A stretch of 64,000 nt of DNA from Leeuwenhoekiella sp. (lineage in GTDB: Bacteria; Bacteroidota; Bacteroidia; Flavobacteriales; Flavobacteriaceae). The notes under the pieces were generated by a model. The model was not told the origin of the DNA. It searched no databases and was given only the letters and a program-made list of their open reading frames with translations. The stretch's first letter is position 1; each line of letters starts with the position of its first letter. Position numbers and translations under genes: made by a program. This document shows positions 27,557 to 36,514 of this stretch, one piece after another. The stretch is from positions 310,001 to 374,000 of the forward strand of contig PAPI01000024.1 of assembly GCA_002708845.1 (NCBI GenBank). Direction: 5' to 3'.

Positions 27557-28106
27557 ATTAAACATCCTACTGGTTTTGCTTGTTGCACTTGCCGGTTGTA
27601 AGACCCCGGAGGCTCGCCGACCCGTGAGTCAAGCTTCAGGCTCTTATATTGACGCTTCCATAGCGCGTAATAAAGAGCTCAATAAAGCAGAAGAAACTGC
27701 CATTAAAAAACTGATGGAGGCCAATCCACAATACGAATATTTTACTTCAGACAAAGGTTTTTGGTACTATTATAATGTTCAGGATACCACGGCAATCCCT
27801 ACTGCCGAAACGGGAGATCTGGTCACTTTTGATTATGAAATCAAAACATTAGACGGCCAGCTCATCGTTAGTGAAGAAGAGCTGGGGACTCAGACCTATC
27901 AAATTGAGCAAAGCAACCAGGAATTGATTTCGGGTCTTAAAGACGGACTTAAATTGATGAAAGAAGGTGAAACTGTTACCTTTTTGCTTCCTTCTCATAA
28001 AGCATTTGGCTATTATGGATATCTCGATAAAATTGGTTCAAACTGGCCCATACAAACTCGGGTTACACTCAATACTATAAAAACCGGAGAAACTAATAAT
28101 CCGTAA
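27549..28106 (+). CDS. gldI: Gliding-motility lipoprotein GldI, FKBP-type peptidyl-prolyl isomerase
   Basis: A 185-residue lipoprotein with the lipobox LAGC (Cys17) and an FKBP-type prolyl isomerase domain from about residue 85 (GDLVTFDYEIKTLDGQ, ISGLKDGLKLMKEGETVTFLLPSHKAFGY). It matches GldI, a lipoprotein needed for gliding in Flavobacterium johnsoniae; it probably folds cell-envelope gliding or type IX secretion proteins. The nrnA-gldI overlap of 8 bp indicates co-transcription. No other gld genes are in this window. The name is given with good confidence because lipoprotein, FKBP domain and context agree. Confidence 0.88.
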   Translation: MNRLNILLVLLVALAGCKTPEARRPVSQASGSYIDASIARNKELNKAEETAIKKLMEANPQYEYFTSDKGFWYYYNVQDTTAIPTAETGDLVTFDYEIKTLDGQLIVSEEELGTQTYQIEQSNQELISGLKDGLKLMKEGETVTFLLPSHKAFGYYGYLDKIGSNWPIQTRVTLNTIKTGETNNP

Positions 28107-28201
28107 ACTCCAAGTTTCCAAACCTTCTACCCCAATCTTAAAAGGTTTTAACCGTAATTACAGGTTGACAAATACCAAAGCTTTTACTTAAATTAAATGC
28201 C

Positions 28202-29374
28202 ATGAAAAAAGCGAAACTTTTTGTTTTCTTAATAGCCCTGACATTTATAGCCTGCTCAGGTGATCAATATCCTGAGTTGAAAGATGGTCTTTACGCACGT
28301 GTCAAGACTAATAAAGGCACGATGATTATTGAACTTTTCTACGATAAGGCTCCGGCTACGGTTGCTAATTTCGTTTCTTTGGCCGAAGGCACTAATCCCC
28401 TTGCTGATTCCATTTACAAAAAGAAAGCCTACTACGATGGTCTCACCTTTCACCGTATTTTGAAAGAATTCATGATTCAGGGAGGCGATCCTGAAGGAAC
28501 CGGTATGGGTGGCCCAGGCTATAAATTCCACGATGAGTTTAACCCGGAACTCAAACACGATACTATTGGCCTGATTTCTATGGCAAATTCCGGCTACGGA
28601 ACTAACGGTAGTCAATTTTTCATCACTTTGGCTCCTTCCCCGCATTTAGACGCTTACAATGAGGCAGGTGAACTACGCAACTGCGAGAACCCTAAAATAA
28701 GCTGTCATTCCATTTTTGGTAAAGTAGTTGAAGGGTACGACGTATTGCAAAAGATAGCAAATGTCGAAATGCTGAATCCCGCTACCGGAAAACCTAAAGT
28801 TCCTGTAAAAATTGAGGAAGTAGAAATTATTCGAAATGGAAAAGAGGCCCGCTTTTTTGATGCACCAAAAGTATTCACCCGCGAAATAGACGAAAAAGAA
28901 AAGCTACGTAAAAAAGCTGAAGAAGAAGCGCGTAAACGAAAAGAAGTCAAGCGGCAGGAATTTGAAAAATTCCGTAAGGAGGCCGATAGTCTGCCAAGCG
29001 GTCTGACTTACGTCATCACCAAAAGTGGTAGCGAAACTAAACCCAAACGCTCACAACGCGTTAGAGTAAATTACGCAGGTTATTTTGCAGACGGTGAGCT
29101 TTTTGACACTAATATTAAAGAAATCGCCGACAGTTGGGAAAAGCAGACCCGCCCTCAACCCGATATGTATGAACCAGTTAAGATACCCTACGGTCCCGAA
29201 GCCGAAATGATTTCAGGATTTAAAGAAGGAATACAACAGCTTAATTACGGGGATAAAGCAGTCCTATTCATTCCGTATTATCTGGGTTATGGTGAGCGCG
29301 GTTATCGTATTATTCCGCCACGTACCAATCTTGTTTTTGAGATTGAATTACTCGAAGACCCTGAAGAAGAATAG
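28202..29374 (+). CDS. Cyclophilin-FKBP fusion lipoprotein (peptidyl-prolyl isomerase)
   Basis: A 390-residue lipoprotein (lipobox FIAC, Cys18) with two prolyl-isomerase folds. Residues of about 30-215 form a cyclophilin domain (YYDGLTFHRILKEFMIQGGDP and GSQFFITLAPSPHLD, with the Arg-Phe-Gln signature conserved). A charged, Lys/Glu-rich linker at about 230-265 leads to an FKBP domain to about 388 (RVRVNYAGYFADGELFDTN, ISGFKEGIQQL, YGERG). It lies 95 bp after gldI on the same strand, so both foldases may act on periplasmic clients. The combination of two isomerase types in one lipoprotein is unusual outside Bacteroidota. It may have its own promoter in the spacer. Confidence 0.9.
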   Translation: MKKAKLFVFLIALTFIACSGDQYPELKDGLYARVKTNKGTMIIELFYDKAPATVANFVSLAEGTNPLADSIYKKKAYYDGLTFHRILKEFMIQGGDPEGTGMGGPGYKFHDEFNPELKHDTIGLISMANSGYGTNGSQFFITLAPSPHLDAYNEAGELRNCENPKISCHSIFGKVVEGYDVLQKIANVEMLNPATGKPKVPVKIEEVEIIRNGKEARFFDAPKVFTREIDEKEKLRKKAEEEARKRKEVKRQEFEKFRKEADSLPSGLTYVITKSGSETKPKRSQRVRVNYAGYFADGELFDTNIKEIADSWEKQTRPQPDMYEPVKIPYGPEAEMISGFKEGIQQLNYGDKAVLFIPYYLGYGERGYRIIPPRTNLVFEIELLEDPEEE

Positions 29375-29537
29375 CAGTTTTCAATTGAATTATGAGGTAT
29401 TCACCAGGCAAATGTTAATGCTTAAGCATTGATTTGTTAATTTTTTAATAATAATCTGAGATTGTGTGTGATATCTCTGGTATTGCTAATCCTTTTCTTT
29501 ATCCTTCAGGTTAATAATTTAAAGCAATAAGCAATAC

Positions 29538-30044
29538 ATGATTACATTTAAGAAAAACATTATAAGTCTGGCACTTACCGGTGCATTATTGGGAGGATTT
29601 AGCCTTACGGCGAAAGCGCAACAGGCTGATGCTGTGACCCGGTCTCAGGATCAGGTCAACGTCACACCTGCCGAACTCAATAACTTTGCCGACGCATTTG
29701 TTGAAGTACAGACCGTTAATCAAACGGTAAAGCAAAAAATGATGACTGTGATTACCGAAGAAGGGCTCGAAGTAGAGCGTTTCAATACCATTCAAAAATC
29801 AAAAATGAATCCCGAAGTACCCGTTGAGGCTTCTGAAGAAGAATTAAAAATACACGGGGCAATCGTAACAAAATTGCAGGAAATGCAGCCGCTTCTGGTA
29901 GCACAAATGAAAGAGGTTATAGAAGATCACAACCTCTCCTTTGAACGCTATCGTGAAGTCGCAATGGCCTTGCAGCAAAGCAAGGATTTACAGAAACGTT
30001 TTCAGGACGTAATGAGCCAGAAACAAACCAATACTGAAGGATAA
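29538..30044 (+). CDS. DUF4168-family exported protein
   Basis: A 168-residue protein with a signal peptide (IISLALTGALLGGFSLTAKAQQ, cleaved near residue 28) and a DUF4168 domain, recognised by VTPAELNNFADAFVEVQTVNQ at its start and a helical repeat of the same type (LKIHGAIVTKLQEM, FERYREVAMALQQSKDLQKRF). Members are periplasmic or cell-surface proteins of unknown role. A strong terminator follows within 10 bp. The upstream spacer (29375-29537, 163 bp) is AT-rich with no clear promoter. Confidence 0.85.
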   Translation: MITFKKNIISLALTGALLGGFSLTAKAQQADAVTRSQDQVNVTPAELNNFADAFVEVQTVNQTVKQKMMTVITEEGLEVERFNTIQKSKMNPEVPVEASEEELKIHGAIVTKLQEMQPLLVAQMKEVIEDHNLSFERYREVAMALQQSKDLQKRFQDVMSQKQTNTEG

Positions 30045-30049
30045 AATTT

Positions 30050-30086
30050 AAAAAAGGAGCTGTCAAACAGCTCCTTTTCTTTTTTA
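30050..30086. terminator. Strong Rho-independent terminator, bidirectional
   Basis: AAAAGGAGCTG-tcaaa-CAGCTCCTTTT with long A/T runs, at the 3' ends of the converging DUF4168 and pepD genes. Confidence 0.92.
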
Positions 30087-31547
30087 AGCCTTAGGAATAT
30101 CTTTTAAAATCTCCTGAATAAACTTCCAGAATTTCTGTACTGAAGAAATACTTACACGCTCGTCAGGAGAATGTGCTCCGCGAATCGTAGGACCAAAGGA
30201 TATCATATCCATTTCAGGATAATTTTGCCCCAGAATACCACATTCAAGCCCTGCATGGCAAGCCGCTACGTGGGGTTTTTCAGTATTCAGTTTTTCATAA
30301 TGTGCAACCAAAACCTTTAAAATAGGACTTTCCATATTGGGTTTCCAGCCGGGATATTCTCCTGAAAACTTTACCTCACAACCTATCAATTCAAAGACGC
30401 TTCGTACCGTGTTGGCAAGATCTGTACGGGACGACTCAACAGAGGACCGAGTAAGACATAAGACTTCAAACTCTCCCCCACCAGCTCTTACTCGGGCAAC
30501 ATTATTTGAGGTTTCTACCAGATCTTTAATATCCGGACTCATACGGTATACCCCATTCCAGGCTGCGTGTATAGCTTTTATTAAAGCTTCCTGCACTCCA
30601 AGCTCCATAACCTGCTTGGGTAATATCGTGGGTTCAAGTTTGATTTTCAGATTAGGTTCCAGATTTTGATACTCGGCCTTTATGGCTTCAGCAAGTTCGG
30701 CTACGTCAGCCTCAAATGCTTCCTTGTGAATTGAATCAATGCAAAATACTGCCGTACTTTCCCGAGGGATAGCATTTCTTAAACCGCCACCGTCAATTTC
30801 GCTTATGCGCAATCCGTAGTTTTCAAAACCATCCAGTAAAAAACGATTCAGCAATTTATTGGCATTGCCCAAACCTTTAATGATATCCATCCCGGAGTGG
30901 CCGCCCTTCAATCCGTTTAGGGTAAGCCTATAGCCTGTTTTACCCGGCTCTGTCTCTTCCTGTTTATAGCTTCGCGTTGCTGTAACGTCAACACCACCGG
31001 CACAGCCCACACCTATTTCATCGTCCTCTTCAGTATCCAGATTTAGAAGAATTTCTCCTTTCAACACACCCGGTTTTAAACCCATTGCTCCGGTCATTCC
31101 GGTTTCTTCATCTATGGTAAAAAGAGCCTCAATAGCTGGGTGGGAAATGGTAGTGCTTTCTAATACTGCCATTATGGTGGCTACGCCCAAACCATTATCA
31201 GCTCCAAGTGTTGTGCCTTCAGCTTTAACCCAATCACCGTCAATCTTCATTTTAATTCCTTCTTTGGCAAAATCAAATTGGGTATACTTATTTTTCTGAT
31301 GCACCATATCCAGGTGCGATTGCAGCGTTACCATTTTTCGACCCTCGAGACCTTTGGTCGCGGGCTTGCGTATAATCACATTCCCCACTTCGTCTACAAA
31401 AGTTTCCAGATTCAAGCTTTCGCCGAAGGCTTTCATAAAAGCAATAACCTGCTCCTCATGCTTTGAAGGCCGGGGAACTGCATTGAGGTCTGCAAAGTTT
31501 TGCCATACCGGTTGCGGCTCCAGCTGGCGTATATCAGCATTTGTCAT
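30084..31547 (-). CDS. pepD: Aminoacyl-histidine dipeptidase (PepD), M20 family
   Basis: A 487-residue zinc metallopeptidase of the M20 family. The metal ligands and active-site segments are visible: LQSHLDMV, GADNGLG (Asp ligand), DEETGMTGA (catalytic Glu pair), GLKGGHSG and HAGLECG. The lid/dimerisation domain occupies the middle. PepD hydrolyses Xaa-His dipeptides such as carnosine in the cytoplasm, and its length fits E. coli PepD (about 485). TACCTTTG on its strand (complement of 31562-31569) is an exact -7 box 15 bp ahead of the start. Confidence 0.95.
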   Translation of the reverse strand: MTNADIRQLEPQPVWQNFADLNAVPRPSKHEEQVIAFMKAFGESLNLETFVDEVGNVIIRKPATKGLEGRKMVTLQSHLDMVHQKNKYTQFDFAKEGIKMKIDGDWVKAEGTTLGADNGLGVATIMAVLESTTISHPAIEALFTIDEETGMTGAMGLKPGVLKGEILLNLDTEEDDEIGVGCAGGVDVTATRSYKQEETEPGKTGYRLTLNGLKGGHSGMDIIKGLGNANKLLNRFLLDGFENYGLRISEIDGGGLRNAIPRESTAVFCIDSIHKEAFEADVAELAEAIKAEYQNLEPNLKIKLEPTILPKQVMELGVQEALIKAIHAAWNGVYRMSPDIKDLVETSNNVARVRAGGGEFEVLCLTRSSVESSRTDLANTVRSVFELIGCEVKFSGEYPGWKPNMESPILKVLVAHYEKLNTEKPHVAACHAGLECGILGQNYPEMDMISFGPTIRGAHSPDERVSISSVQKFWKFIQEILKDIPKA

Positions 31548-31561
31548 ATAATTATTTTTTG

Positions 31562-31569
31562 CAAAGGTA
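31562..31569 (-). promoter_or_regulatory. -7 box of pepD
   Basis: Minus-strand TACCTTTG matches TAnnTTTG exactly, 15 bp ahead of the pepD start. The -33 region holds only a weak CTTTAG. Confidence 0.45.
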
Positions 31570-31694
31570 CAGGTTCTGCTTTTGCTCTAAAGCCTAAACT
31601 TAAAATATGCTTAAAACACACGGATGTATAGCCAATTGACTGCCCGGTTTGAATATAATTGGCGAAATTTGATTGTATCACTAAAACAATTATA

Positions 31695-31979
31695 ATGGAT
31701 AAATTAGACCAAAATACAATACAGAGCCGTTTGGAAAAGCTAGAAGGTTGGGAATACAAAGACAACGCTATTCACACTTCTTTAGAATTTGAAAATTTTA
31801 AAGAAGCCTTCTCTATGATGACGCGCATTGCTTTTGAAGCTGAATTGCAACAGCATCACCCCGAATGGACTAATGTTTATAACACCCTAAATATCTCCCT
31901 TTCAACGCACGACGCTGATGGAGTGACCGAAAAAGATTTCAAACTCGCTCATACTATTGAAAAGCTCATTGATGCTTAA
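31695..31979 (+). CDS. 4a-hydroxytetrahydrobiopterin dehydratase (pterin carbinolamine dehydratase)
   Basis: A 94-residue pterin-4a-carbinolamine dehydratase, the usual size. The active-site histidines appear in AELQQHHPEWTNVYNT, followed by the STHDADGVTEKDFKLA segment. It recycles the pterin cofactor produced by aromatic amino-acid hydroxylases; no hydroxylase gene is nearby. I take ATG 31695 as the start; an upstream ATG at 31659 would add 12 residues not conserved in the family. The gene stands alone between pepD and yebC. Confidence 0.92.
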   Translation: MDKLDQNTIQSRLEKLEGWEYKDNAIHTSLEFENFKEAFSMMTRIAFEAELQQHHPEWTNVYNTLNISLSTHDADGVTEKDFKLAHTIEKLIDA

Positions 31980-32054
31980 AAAAATAGAGGGGGTAAAAAG
32001 CACTTTTGGAACTGGCGAATTTTACTAAATTTACCGCCTTTAAAAACATATATT

Positions 32055-32780
32055 ATGGGAAGAGCATTTGAGTTTAGAAAAGCTCGCAAAATGAAGCGCT
32101 GGAGTGCGATGGCCAAAGCTTTTACGCGCATAGGTAAAGACATTGTAATGGCCGTGAAAGAAGGTGGTCCTGATCCTGACTCAAATTCAAGACTGCGTGC
32201 GGTAATTCAAAATGCCAAGAGCGTTAACATGCCTAAAGACAATATTGAGCGCGCCATTAAACGCGCCAGTGATAAGAGTTTAGGCGAATATAAAGAAGTG
32301 CTTTTTGAAGGCTATGCCCCGCACGGTATCGCTATTCTAATAGAGACAGCAACAGACAATAATAATCGTACGGTTGCTAACATACGTTCCTATTTTAATA
32401 AGTGCAACGGAAACCTGGGCACCTCCGGCTCTGTTGAATTTATGTTTGACCACACATGCAATTTCAGAATTGCCGCAAACGGCATTGACCCCGAAGAACT
32501 GGAACTTGAACTTATAGACTACGGTGCCGAAGAGGTTTTTGAAGATGAGGATGGAATCATCATTTATGGCCCTTTTGAGAGCTTTGGAACTATTCAATCT
32601 TATCTTGAAGAAAACAATCACGAAATTTTATCGAGTGGTTTTGAACGAATTCCGCAGGTGACCAAAAAACTCACTCCCGAGCAGGCTGAAGAAGTAGAAA
32701 AGCTTTTAGAAAAAATAGAAGAGGACGAGGACGTGCAGAATGTGTATCATTCTATGGACGAAAGTTCGTCAGACAGCTAA
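32055..32780 (+). CDS. yebC: YebC/PmpR-family DNA-binding regulator
   Basis: A 241-residue YebC-family protein. The N-terminal MGRAFEFRKARKMKRWSAMAK and DSNSRLRAVIQNAKSVNMP motifs and the three-domain length are diagnostic. Family members act as transcription regulators, and a branch (YebC2) relieves ribosome stalling at polyproline stretches; the sequence alone does not decide which role applies. It ends in an acidic tail (Glu/Asp-rich). A TAAATTTA element at about 32028-32035 is a weak -7 box. It is followed by a strong terminator. Confidence 0.94.
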   Translation: MGRAFEFRKARKMKRWSAMAKAFTRIGKDIVMAVKEGGPDPDSNSRLRAVIQNAKSVNMPKDNIERAIKRASDKSLGEYKEVLFEGYAPHGIAILIETATDNNNRTVANIRSYFNKCNGNLGTSGSVEFMFDHTCNFRIAANGIDPEELELELIDYGAEEVFEDEDGIIIYGPFESFGTIQSYLEENNHEILSSGFERIPQVTKKLTPEQAEEVEKLLEKIEEDEDVQNVYHSMDESSSDS

Positions 32781-32804
32781 TTTCATCAGGGAAAACAGGT
32801 ATTT

Positions 32805-32833
32805 AAATAGGGGCATTTGCCCCTATTTTTTTG
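32805..32833 (+). terminator. Rho-independent terminator of yebC
   Basis: AAATAGGGGCA-TT-TGCCCCTATTT is a perfect inverted repeat followed by seven or more T bases. Confidence 0.93.
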
Positions 32834-32836
32834 TTT

Positions 32837-32869
32837 TTTGTTTAAGCCACGCTTTAATTCATACTTTTA
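32837..32869 (+). promoter_or_regulatory. Promoter of the peptidoglycan-binding/membrane-protein module
   Basis: TTTG at 32837-32840 and TACTTTTA at 32862-32869, spaced 21 bp, closely match the Bacteroidota promoter; the start codon at 32894 follows 24 bp later. It lies immediately after the yebC terminator, so the module is transcribed on its own. Confidence 0.65.
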
Positions 32870-32893
32870 TAAAATGTTAATATAAAGCGAGTT

Positions 32894-34111
32894 ATGAATA
32901 CGCTAAGATTAGGTTCTGTTGATACCGGAAAGCTACCAGGCGATAAAGGCGATTTTTTAAGACCTTACCATAGGTGGATGGCAACACGTCTTCGCGATCG
33001 CGAACAGTTTAGAGATGAGGCCAACTTTCAATGGCAGGATTTTAAGGAGCTTAATGGTAATCTGGTCTTTAGACTACAGCGCTTTTTGAAAAACAAAGGC
33101 TTCTTTCCCAATGCTGAACTCAGTGGGATTTTTGGTTATGGAACTCAAGCAGCCACGCGCCTGTTTCAGGAATATGTATATTCAATTGAAGGTGAGAAAT
33201 CTATAGGCCTACCCGATGGTATTGTGGGGCCTAAAACCTGGAGCCACATCGATCGCTGGGAATCTAATGGAATCATCAATGACTGGGCACGCCATGATTT
33301 GAGCAATCCTACAGAAGAATTTAAACTCTGGCTTGATATTTTAAATCAGGCTAAATCGCATTACAGTTTACATTCAAACAAAATTCTGACCGACGTATCT
33401 AATTACCCCAAAGCTTCTGATACCTATAGCCCGGCAGACTGGCAGTTTGATCCGCATAAAACCCATTTAATTGGAATACGACGTAATCCTGATTTAAGTA
33501 CAGCCCGGCGTGAAAATGATGATCTGTTTGTATTGCTTATTAAAGGTCTCGCTTTTACCTTTTGGGGCAGCACAGATCCTAGCGCTTCGATGGCAGATCG
33601 CAGTGATGAGGCTTTTTTAGTAGAAGGACAACATAAATACAGGCTAAGCTGGCATAAGATAGCGAGTGCTCAAAAGATCTATAAAGCCTTAAGACCCTAC
33701 TCTAAAGGGGTATTGGTTTACAGGGATAAAGTAGCAGACAATGCGCTCACCGATGCGGATATCGCAGCGGGTCTTGATGAACCAAATACAACTATAAATA
33801 TTCATTGGTCAGGAGATGGCCGTACAAATTTCTCAGCAGGTTGCCAGGTAATTGCTGGTCGCAGCTATATTGATCCATCAGGTCAAGTGATTAGCTGTAA
33901 AGATTATGCCGCCGTCTCTTACGATGATCTCGCCCGTGGCAAAACCAGGGGGGCATACAATGTATTAAGTGATCTGGTGGTTTGTTATAACAAGCCCAAT
34001 GATGACTGCGTCTGGTATACTTTAGGACGCGAAAAGAACCTCACCGAAATCAACAACACCTTCCCAGCCAAATATCTAAAAAAATCGCTGGATGAGCTTA
34101 AAAATGTTTAA
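32894..34111 (+). CDS. Peptidoglycan-binding protein with a putative His/Cys catalytic domain
   Basis: A 405-residue protein with no signal peptide. Residues of about 58-120 form a PG_binding_1 domain (LQRFLKNKGFFPNAELSGIFG, TRLFQEYV, LPDGIVGPKTW). The C-terminal part (about 185-345) is not a family I can name with certainty, but it contains NIHWSGDGRT then NFSAGCQVI (His304, Cys317), a His/(Ser-Ala-Gly-Cys-Gln) pattern reminiscent of L,D-transpeptidase-like or phage-type muropeptide enzymes. That suggests a cell-wall-modifying activity, but it is inference. Lack of a signal peptide raises the question of how it reaches its substrate. The next gene begins three bases later and encodes a membrane protein, so the two form an operon with their own promoter. 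Confidence 0.75.
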   Translation: MNTLRLGSVDTGKLPGDKGDFLRPYHRWMATRLRDREQFRDEANFQWQDFKELNGNLVFRLQRFLKNKGFFPNAELSGIFGYGTQAATRLFQEYVYSIEGEKSIGLPDGIVGPKTWSHIDRWESNGIINDWARHDLSNPTEEFKLWLDILNQAKSHYSLHSNKILTDVSNYPKASDTYSPADWQFDPHKTHLIGIRRNPDLSTARRENDDLFVLLIKGLAFTFWGSTDPSASMADRSDEAFLVEGQHKYRLSWHKIASAQKIYKALRPYSKGVLVYRDKVADNALTDADIAAGLDEPNTTINIHWSGDGRTNFSAGCQVIAGRSYIDPSGQVISCKDYAAVSYDDLARGKTRGAYNVLSDLVVCYNKPNDDCVWYTLGREKNLTEINNTFPAKYLKKSLDELKNV

Positions 34112-34113
34112 AA

Positions 34114-34620
34114 ATGGACGTCGCTAAAATCATTTCCCTGATTTTAGGAAGCAGTTTACTCACAGCATTGATGGGTTTTCTGTTATTAAAGCAAAGCGAA
34201 AAAATAACCAATACCGTAAAATCCCGGCTGGCCTGGAAAGAAAAAGCATGCGAAGCAATGGGAAGTATCTATTTTCAGCTACAGCGATCAAGCCTGGCTT
34301 TTGAACGATATGTAAAAGCTAAAACGGAAGAAGAACGTAGGTTTATTGAAACCGAAGTTCTTTATAAGTCAAACAAATCTGTAAACAAACTCATTCTTAC
34401 ACAAGGCTATCTCATAGCTCCGGAACTTCTGGAAAACACTCAAAAACTACTTAATCATTACGACGCGTGGATTGAAAAGTATCACCGCCTACGCGTGAGC
34501 AGTCAAAGTGAAGATAAATTTATTTTTGTAGGGCCAGATGGTTATCCTTTTCCCAAAGAATTGGAGCAGCAATTAGCTGATCAGTATCTTAAGCTTTGGA
34601 ATGAGTTATATGGAAAATAA
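34114..34620 (+). CDS. Single-pass membrane protein, partner of the preceding gene
   Basis: A 168-residue protein with one N-terminal hydrophobic helix (about 5-26, IISLILGSSLLTALMGFLLLK) followed by a soluble alpha-helical domain of about 140 residues, rich in aromatic and charged residues. No family was recognised. It starts two bases after the stop of the peptidoglycan-binding gene, so they are co-expressed and probably act together. The order, enzyme-like protein with no export signal then a small membrane protein, could suit a phage-type lysis or delivery arrangement, but there are no other phage genes and the domain is larger than a typical holin. Function unknown. Confidence 0.7.
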   Translation: MDVAKIISLILGSSLLTALMGFLLLKQSEKITNTVKSRLAWKEKACEAMGSIYFQLQRSSLAFERYVKAKTEEERRFIETEVLYKSNKSVNKLILTQGYLIAPELLENTQKLLNHYDAWIEKYHRLRVSSQSEDKFIFVGPDGYPFPKELEQQLADQYLKLWNELYGK

Positions 34621-34690
34621 ACCAATAGAATAAATATTTTAGAAAGTGACCTTTAATTTGATATACGAAGAAGGCTTATTATTAGGTAAA

Positions 34691-34725
34691 ACTAAAAAGC
34701 CGCTCTGTAAGGAGCGGCTTTTTAG
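34691..34725. terminator. Bidirectional Rho-independent terminator
   Basis: CTAAAAAGCCGCTC-tgtaag-GAGCGGCTTTTTAG is a perfect long hairpin between the membrane-protein gene and the converging rny. Confidence 0.95.
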
Positions 34726-34727
34726 TT

Positions 34728-36293
34728 TTATTTGGCGATGTTGACCGCCCTGGTCTCCCGTATTACGGTAATCTTTACCTGCCCGGGATAAGTCATATCG
34801 GTTTGTATTTTTTGTGAAATCTCAAAAGATAAAGCCGAAGCACGCTCGTCATTGACCTTTTCACTCTCTACTATTACACGAAGTTCACGACCCGCCTGAA
34901 TAGCGTAAGCTTTCTTAACTCCCGCAAAACCAAAGGCAATATCTTCAAGATCTTTCAAACGCTGAATATAGGAGTCAAGCACCTGACGTCGGGCTCCCGG
35001 ACGAGCACCACTAATCGCATCACAAACCTGAACTATAGGTGCAAGCAGTGTTTTCATTTCAATCTCGTCGTGGTGAGCTCCAATGGCATTACAAACATCC
35101 GGTTTTTCTCCGTACTTCTCTGCCCACTCCATACCCAATAATGCATGTGGAGTTTCGCTTTCAGTTTCAGGTACTTTACCAATGTCGTGTAGCAGACCTG
35201 CACGCTTAGCCAGTTTTGGATTCACACCCAATTCTGCTGCCATAGTTGCACAAAGCTTAGCCACTTCCCTACTGTGTTGTAACAGGTTTTGACCATACGA
35301 GGAGCGGTACTTCATTCTACCCACGGCTTTGATCAATTCCGGGTGTAGCCCGTGAATACCCAAATCTATAACAGTTCGTTTACCTACCTCAACAATCTCC
35401 TGCTCTATTTGCTTGGTGGTCTTTTTAACCACTTCTTCTATACGTGCCGGGTGTATACGTCCATCAGTCACGAGTTTATGTAAAGAAAGGCGTGCAACTT
35501 CACGACGTACACTGTCAAAGCATGATAATATTATCGCTTCAGGAGTATCGTCTACAATAATCTCAACACCAGTAGCTGCTTCAATAGCTCTGATGTTTCG
35601 CCCTTCACGACCAATAATTCGTCCTTTTACGTCGTCGCTTTCTAAATTAAAAACGGAGACGCAGTTCTCTACAGCCTCTTCAGTACCAATACGCTGAATG
35701 GTATTGATGATGATCTTTTTGGCATCCTGCTCTGCAGTTAGCTTAGCTTCCTCCATCGCATTCTGAATGTACGCCATCGCATCACTCTTAGCCTGATCCT
35801 TAAGTGATTCTATGAGTTGCTCTTTAGCATCTTCTGCAGATAAGCCACTGATAACCTCAAGTTGTTGAATTTTATTAGCGTGCATCTTATCAATGTCTCC
35901 CTGACGTTTTTCCAGATACTCTAAACGCTCATTGTAGTCTTGTACTTTGGTCTCAATATCCTTATTGAGTTTCTTGTTTTTGGCAAGTTCACTACTCACC
36001 TGAGACTCCTTATCCCGGGTACGCTTTTCAACCTCATTAATCTTTTTATCACGGGCTAAAATCACCTTTTCGTGCTCAGACTTGAGTTCAATAAACTTTT
36101 CTTTCGCCTGAAGAATCTTATCCTTTTTAAGAGATTCTCCCTCATTTTTAGCCTCTTTGATGATATTTTCGGCCTCTTTACGGGCGTTACTAACGATTTG
36201 AGAGGCATTATTTTTCTCCAGCAATTTTGCCAGCAAAAATCCCAGAGTGCCGGCTATCAAGATGACCCCTACGATTGTAAAAACTGTTTCCAT
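34728..36293 (-). CDS. rny: Ribonuclease Y
   Basis: A 521-residue RNase Y. An N-terminal membrane helix (about 3-21) anchors it; a long Lys/Glu-rich coiled coil runs to about 200; a KH domain (about 205-275, with [12 protein letters not shown]) precedes the HD domain with metal-binding AGLLHDIGK. RNase Y is a membrane-bound endonuclease that starts mRNA decay in bacteria lacking RNase E. The length and order are normal. It is the last gene of a coiled-coil gene-zapA-6S RNA-rny series on the minus strand, beginning 18 bp after the 6S RNA 3' end. Confidence 0.96.
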   Translation of the reverse strand: METVFTIVGVILIAGTLGFLLAKLLEKNNASQIVSNARKEAENIIKEAKNEGESLKKDKILQAKEKFIELKSEHEKVILARDKKINEVEKRTRDKESQVSSELAKNKKLNKDIETKVQDYNERLEYLEKRQGDIDKMHANKIQQLEVISGLSAEDAKEQLIESLKDQAKSDAMAYIQNAMEEAKLTAEQDAKKIIINTIQRIGTEEAVENCVSVFNLESDDVKGRIIGREGRNIRAIEAATGVEIIVDDTPEAIILSCFDSVRREVARLSLHKLVTDGRIHPARIEEVVKKTTKQIEQEIVEVGKRTVIDLGIHGLHPELIKAVGRMKYRSSYGQNLLQHSREVAKLCATMAAELGVNPKLAKRAGLLHDIGKVPETESETPHALLGMEWAEKYGEKPDVCNAIGAHHDEIEMKTLLAPIVQVCDAISGARPGARRQVLDSYIQRLKDLEDIAFGFAGVKKAYAIQAGRELRVIVESEKVNDERASALSFEISQKIQTDMTYPGQVKITVIRETRAVNIAK

Positions 36294-36310
36294 AAATTTA
36301 GTATATATAA

Positions 36311-36489
36311 AAAAAGCCTACATTGGAAGTGTTTTGTGTAAACTCCTTATATAAATCATAGGACTAACGGGCTGATCAAGAATCCGTTCATCCCGATAAA
36401 TCGGGAACGGCGCGCTTTTACAACCCAGACTCATCCTTCTATAAAGAATTAGTGTTGAGTTTACCAAAAAATGTAACCAATGTAGGCAG
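36311..36489 (-). ncRNA. ssrS: 6S RNA (6S-Flavo type)
   Basis: Between zapA and rny lies a stretch of about 178 bases with the shape of 6S RNA. A closing stem pairs GCCTACATTGG (36316-36326) with CCAATGTAGGC (36477-36487), perfectly complementary. A second stem pairs GTAAACTC (36338-36345) with GAGTTTAC (36457-36464). The apex is a hairpin built from CCGTTC (36384-36389) and GAACGG (36405-36410) around a CCGAT/ATCGG stem. The unpaired material between the inner stem and apex suits the central bubble that mimics an open promoter and binds RNA polymerase. On the minus strand the closing stem runs into a seven-T tract, giving a terminator, which fixes the strand. The zapA-adjacent position matches E. 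coli ssrS. Confidence 0.85.
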
Positions 36490-36514
36490 TAAGTAATTTC
36501 TATTTAAAAGAACG

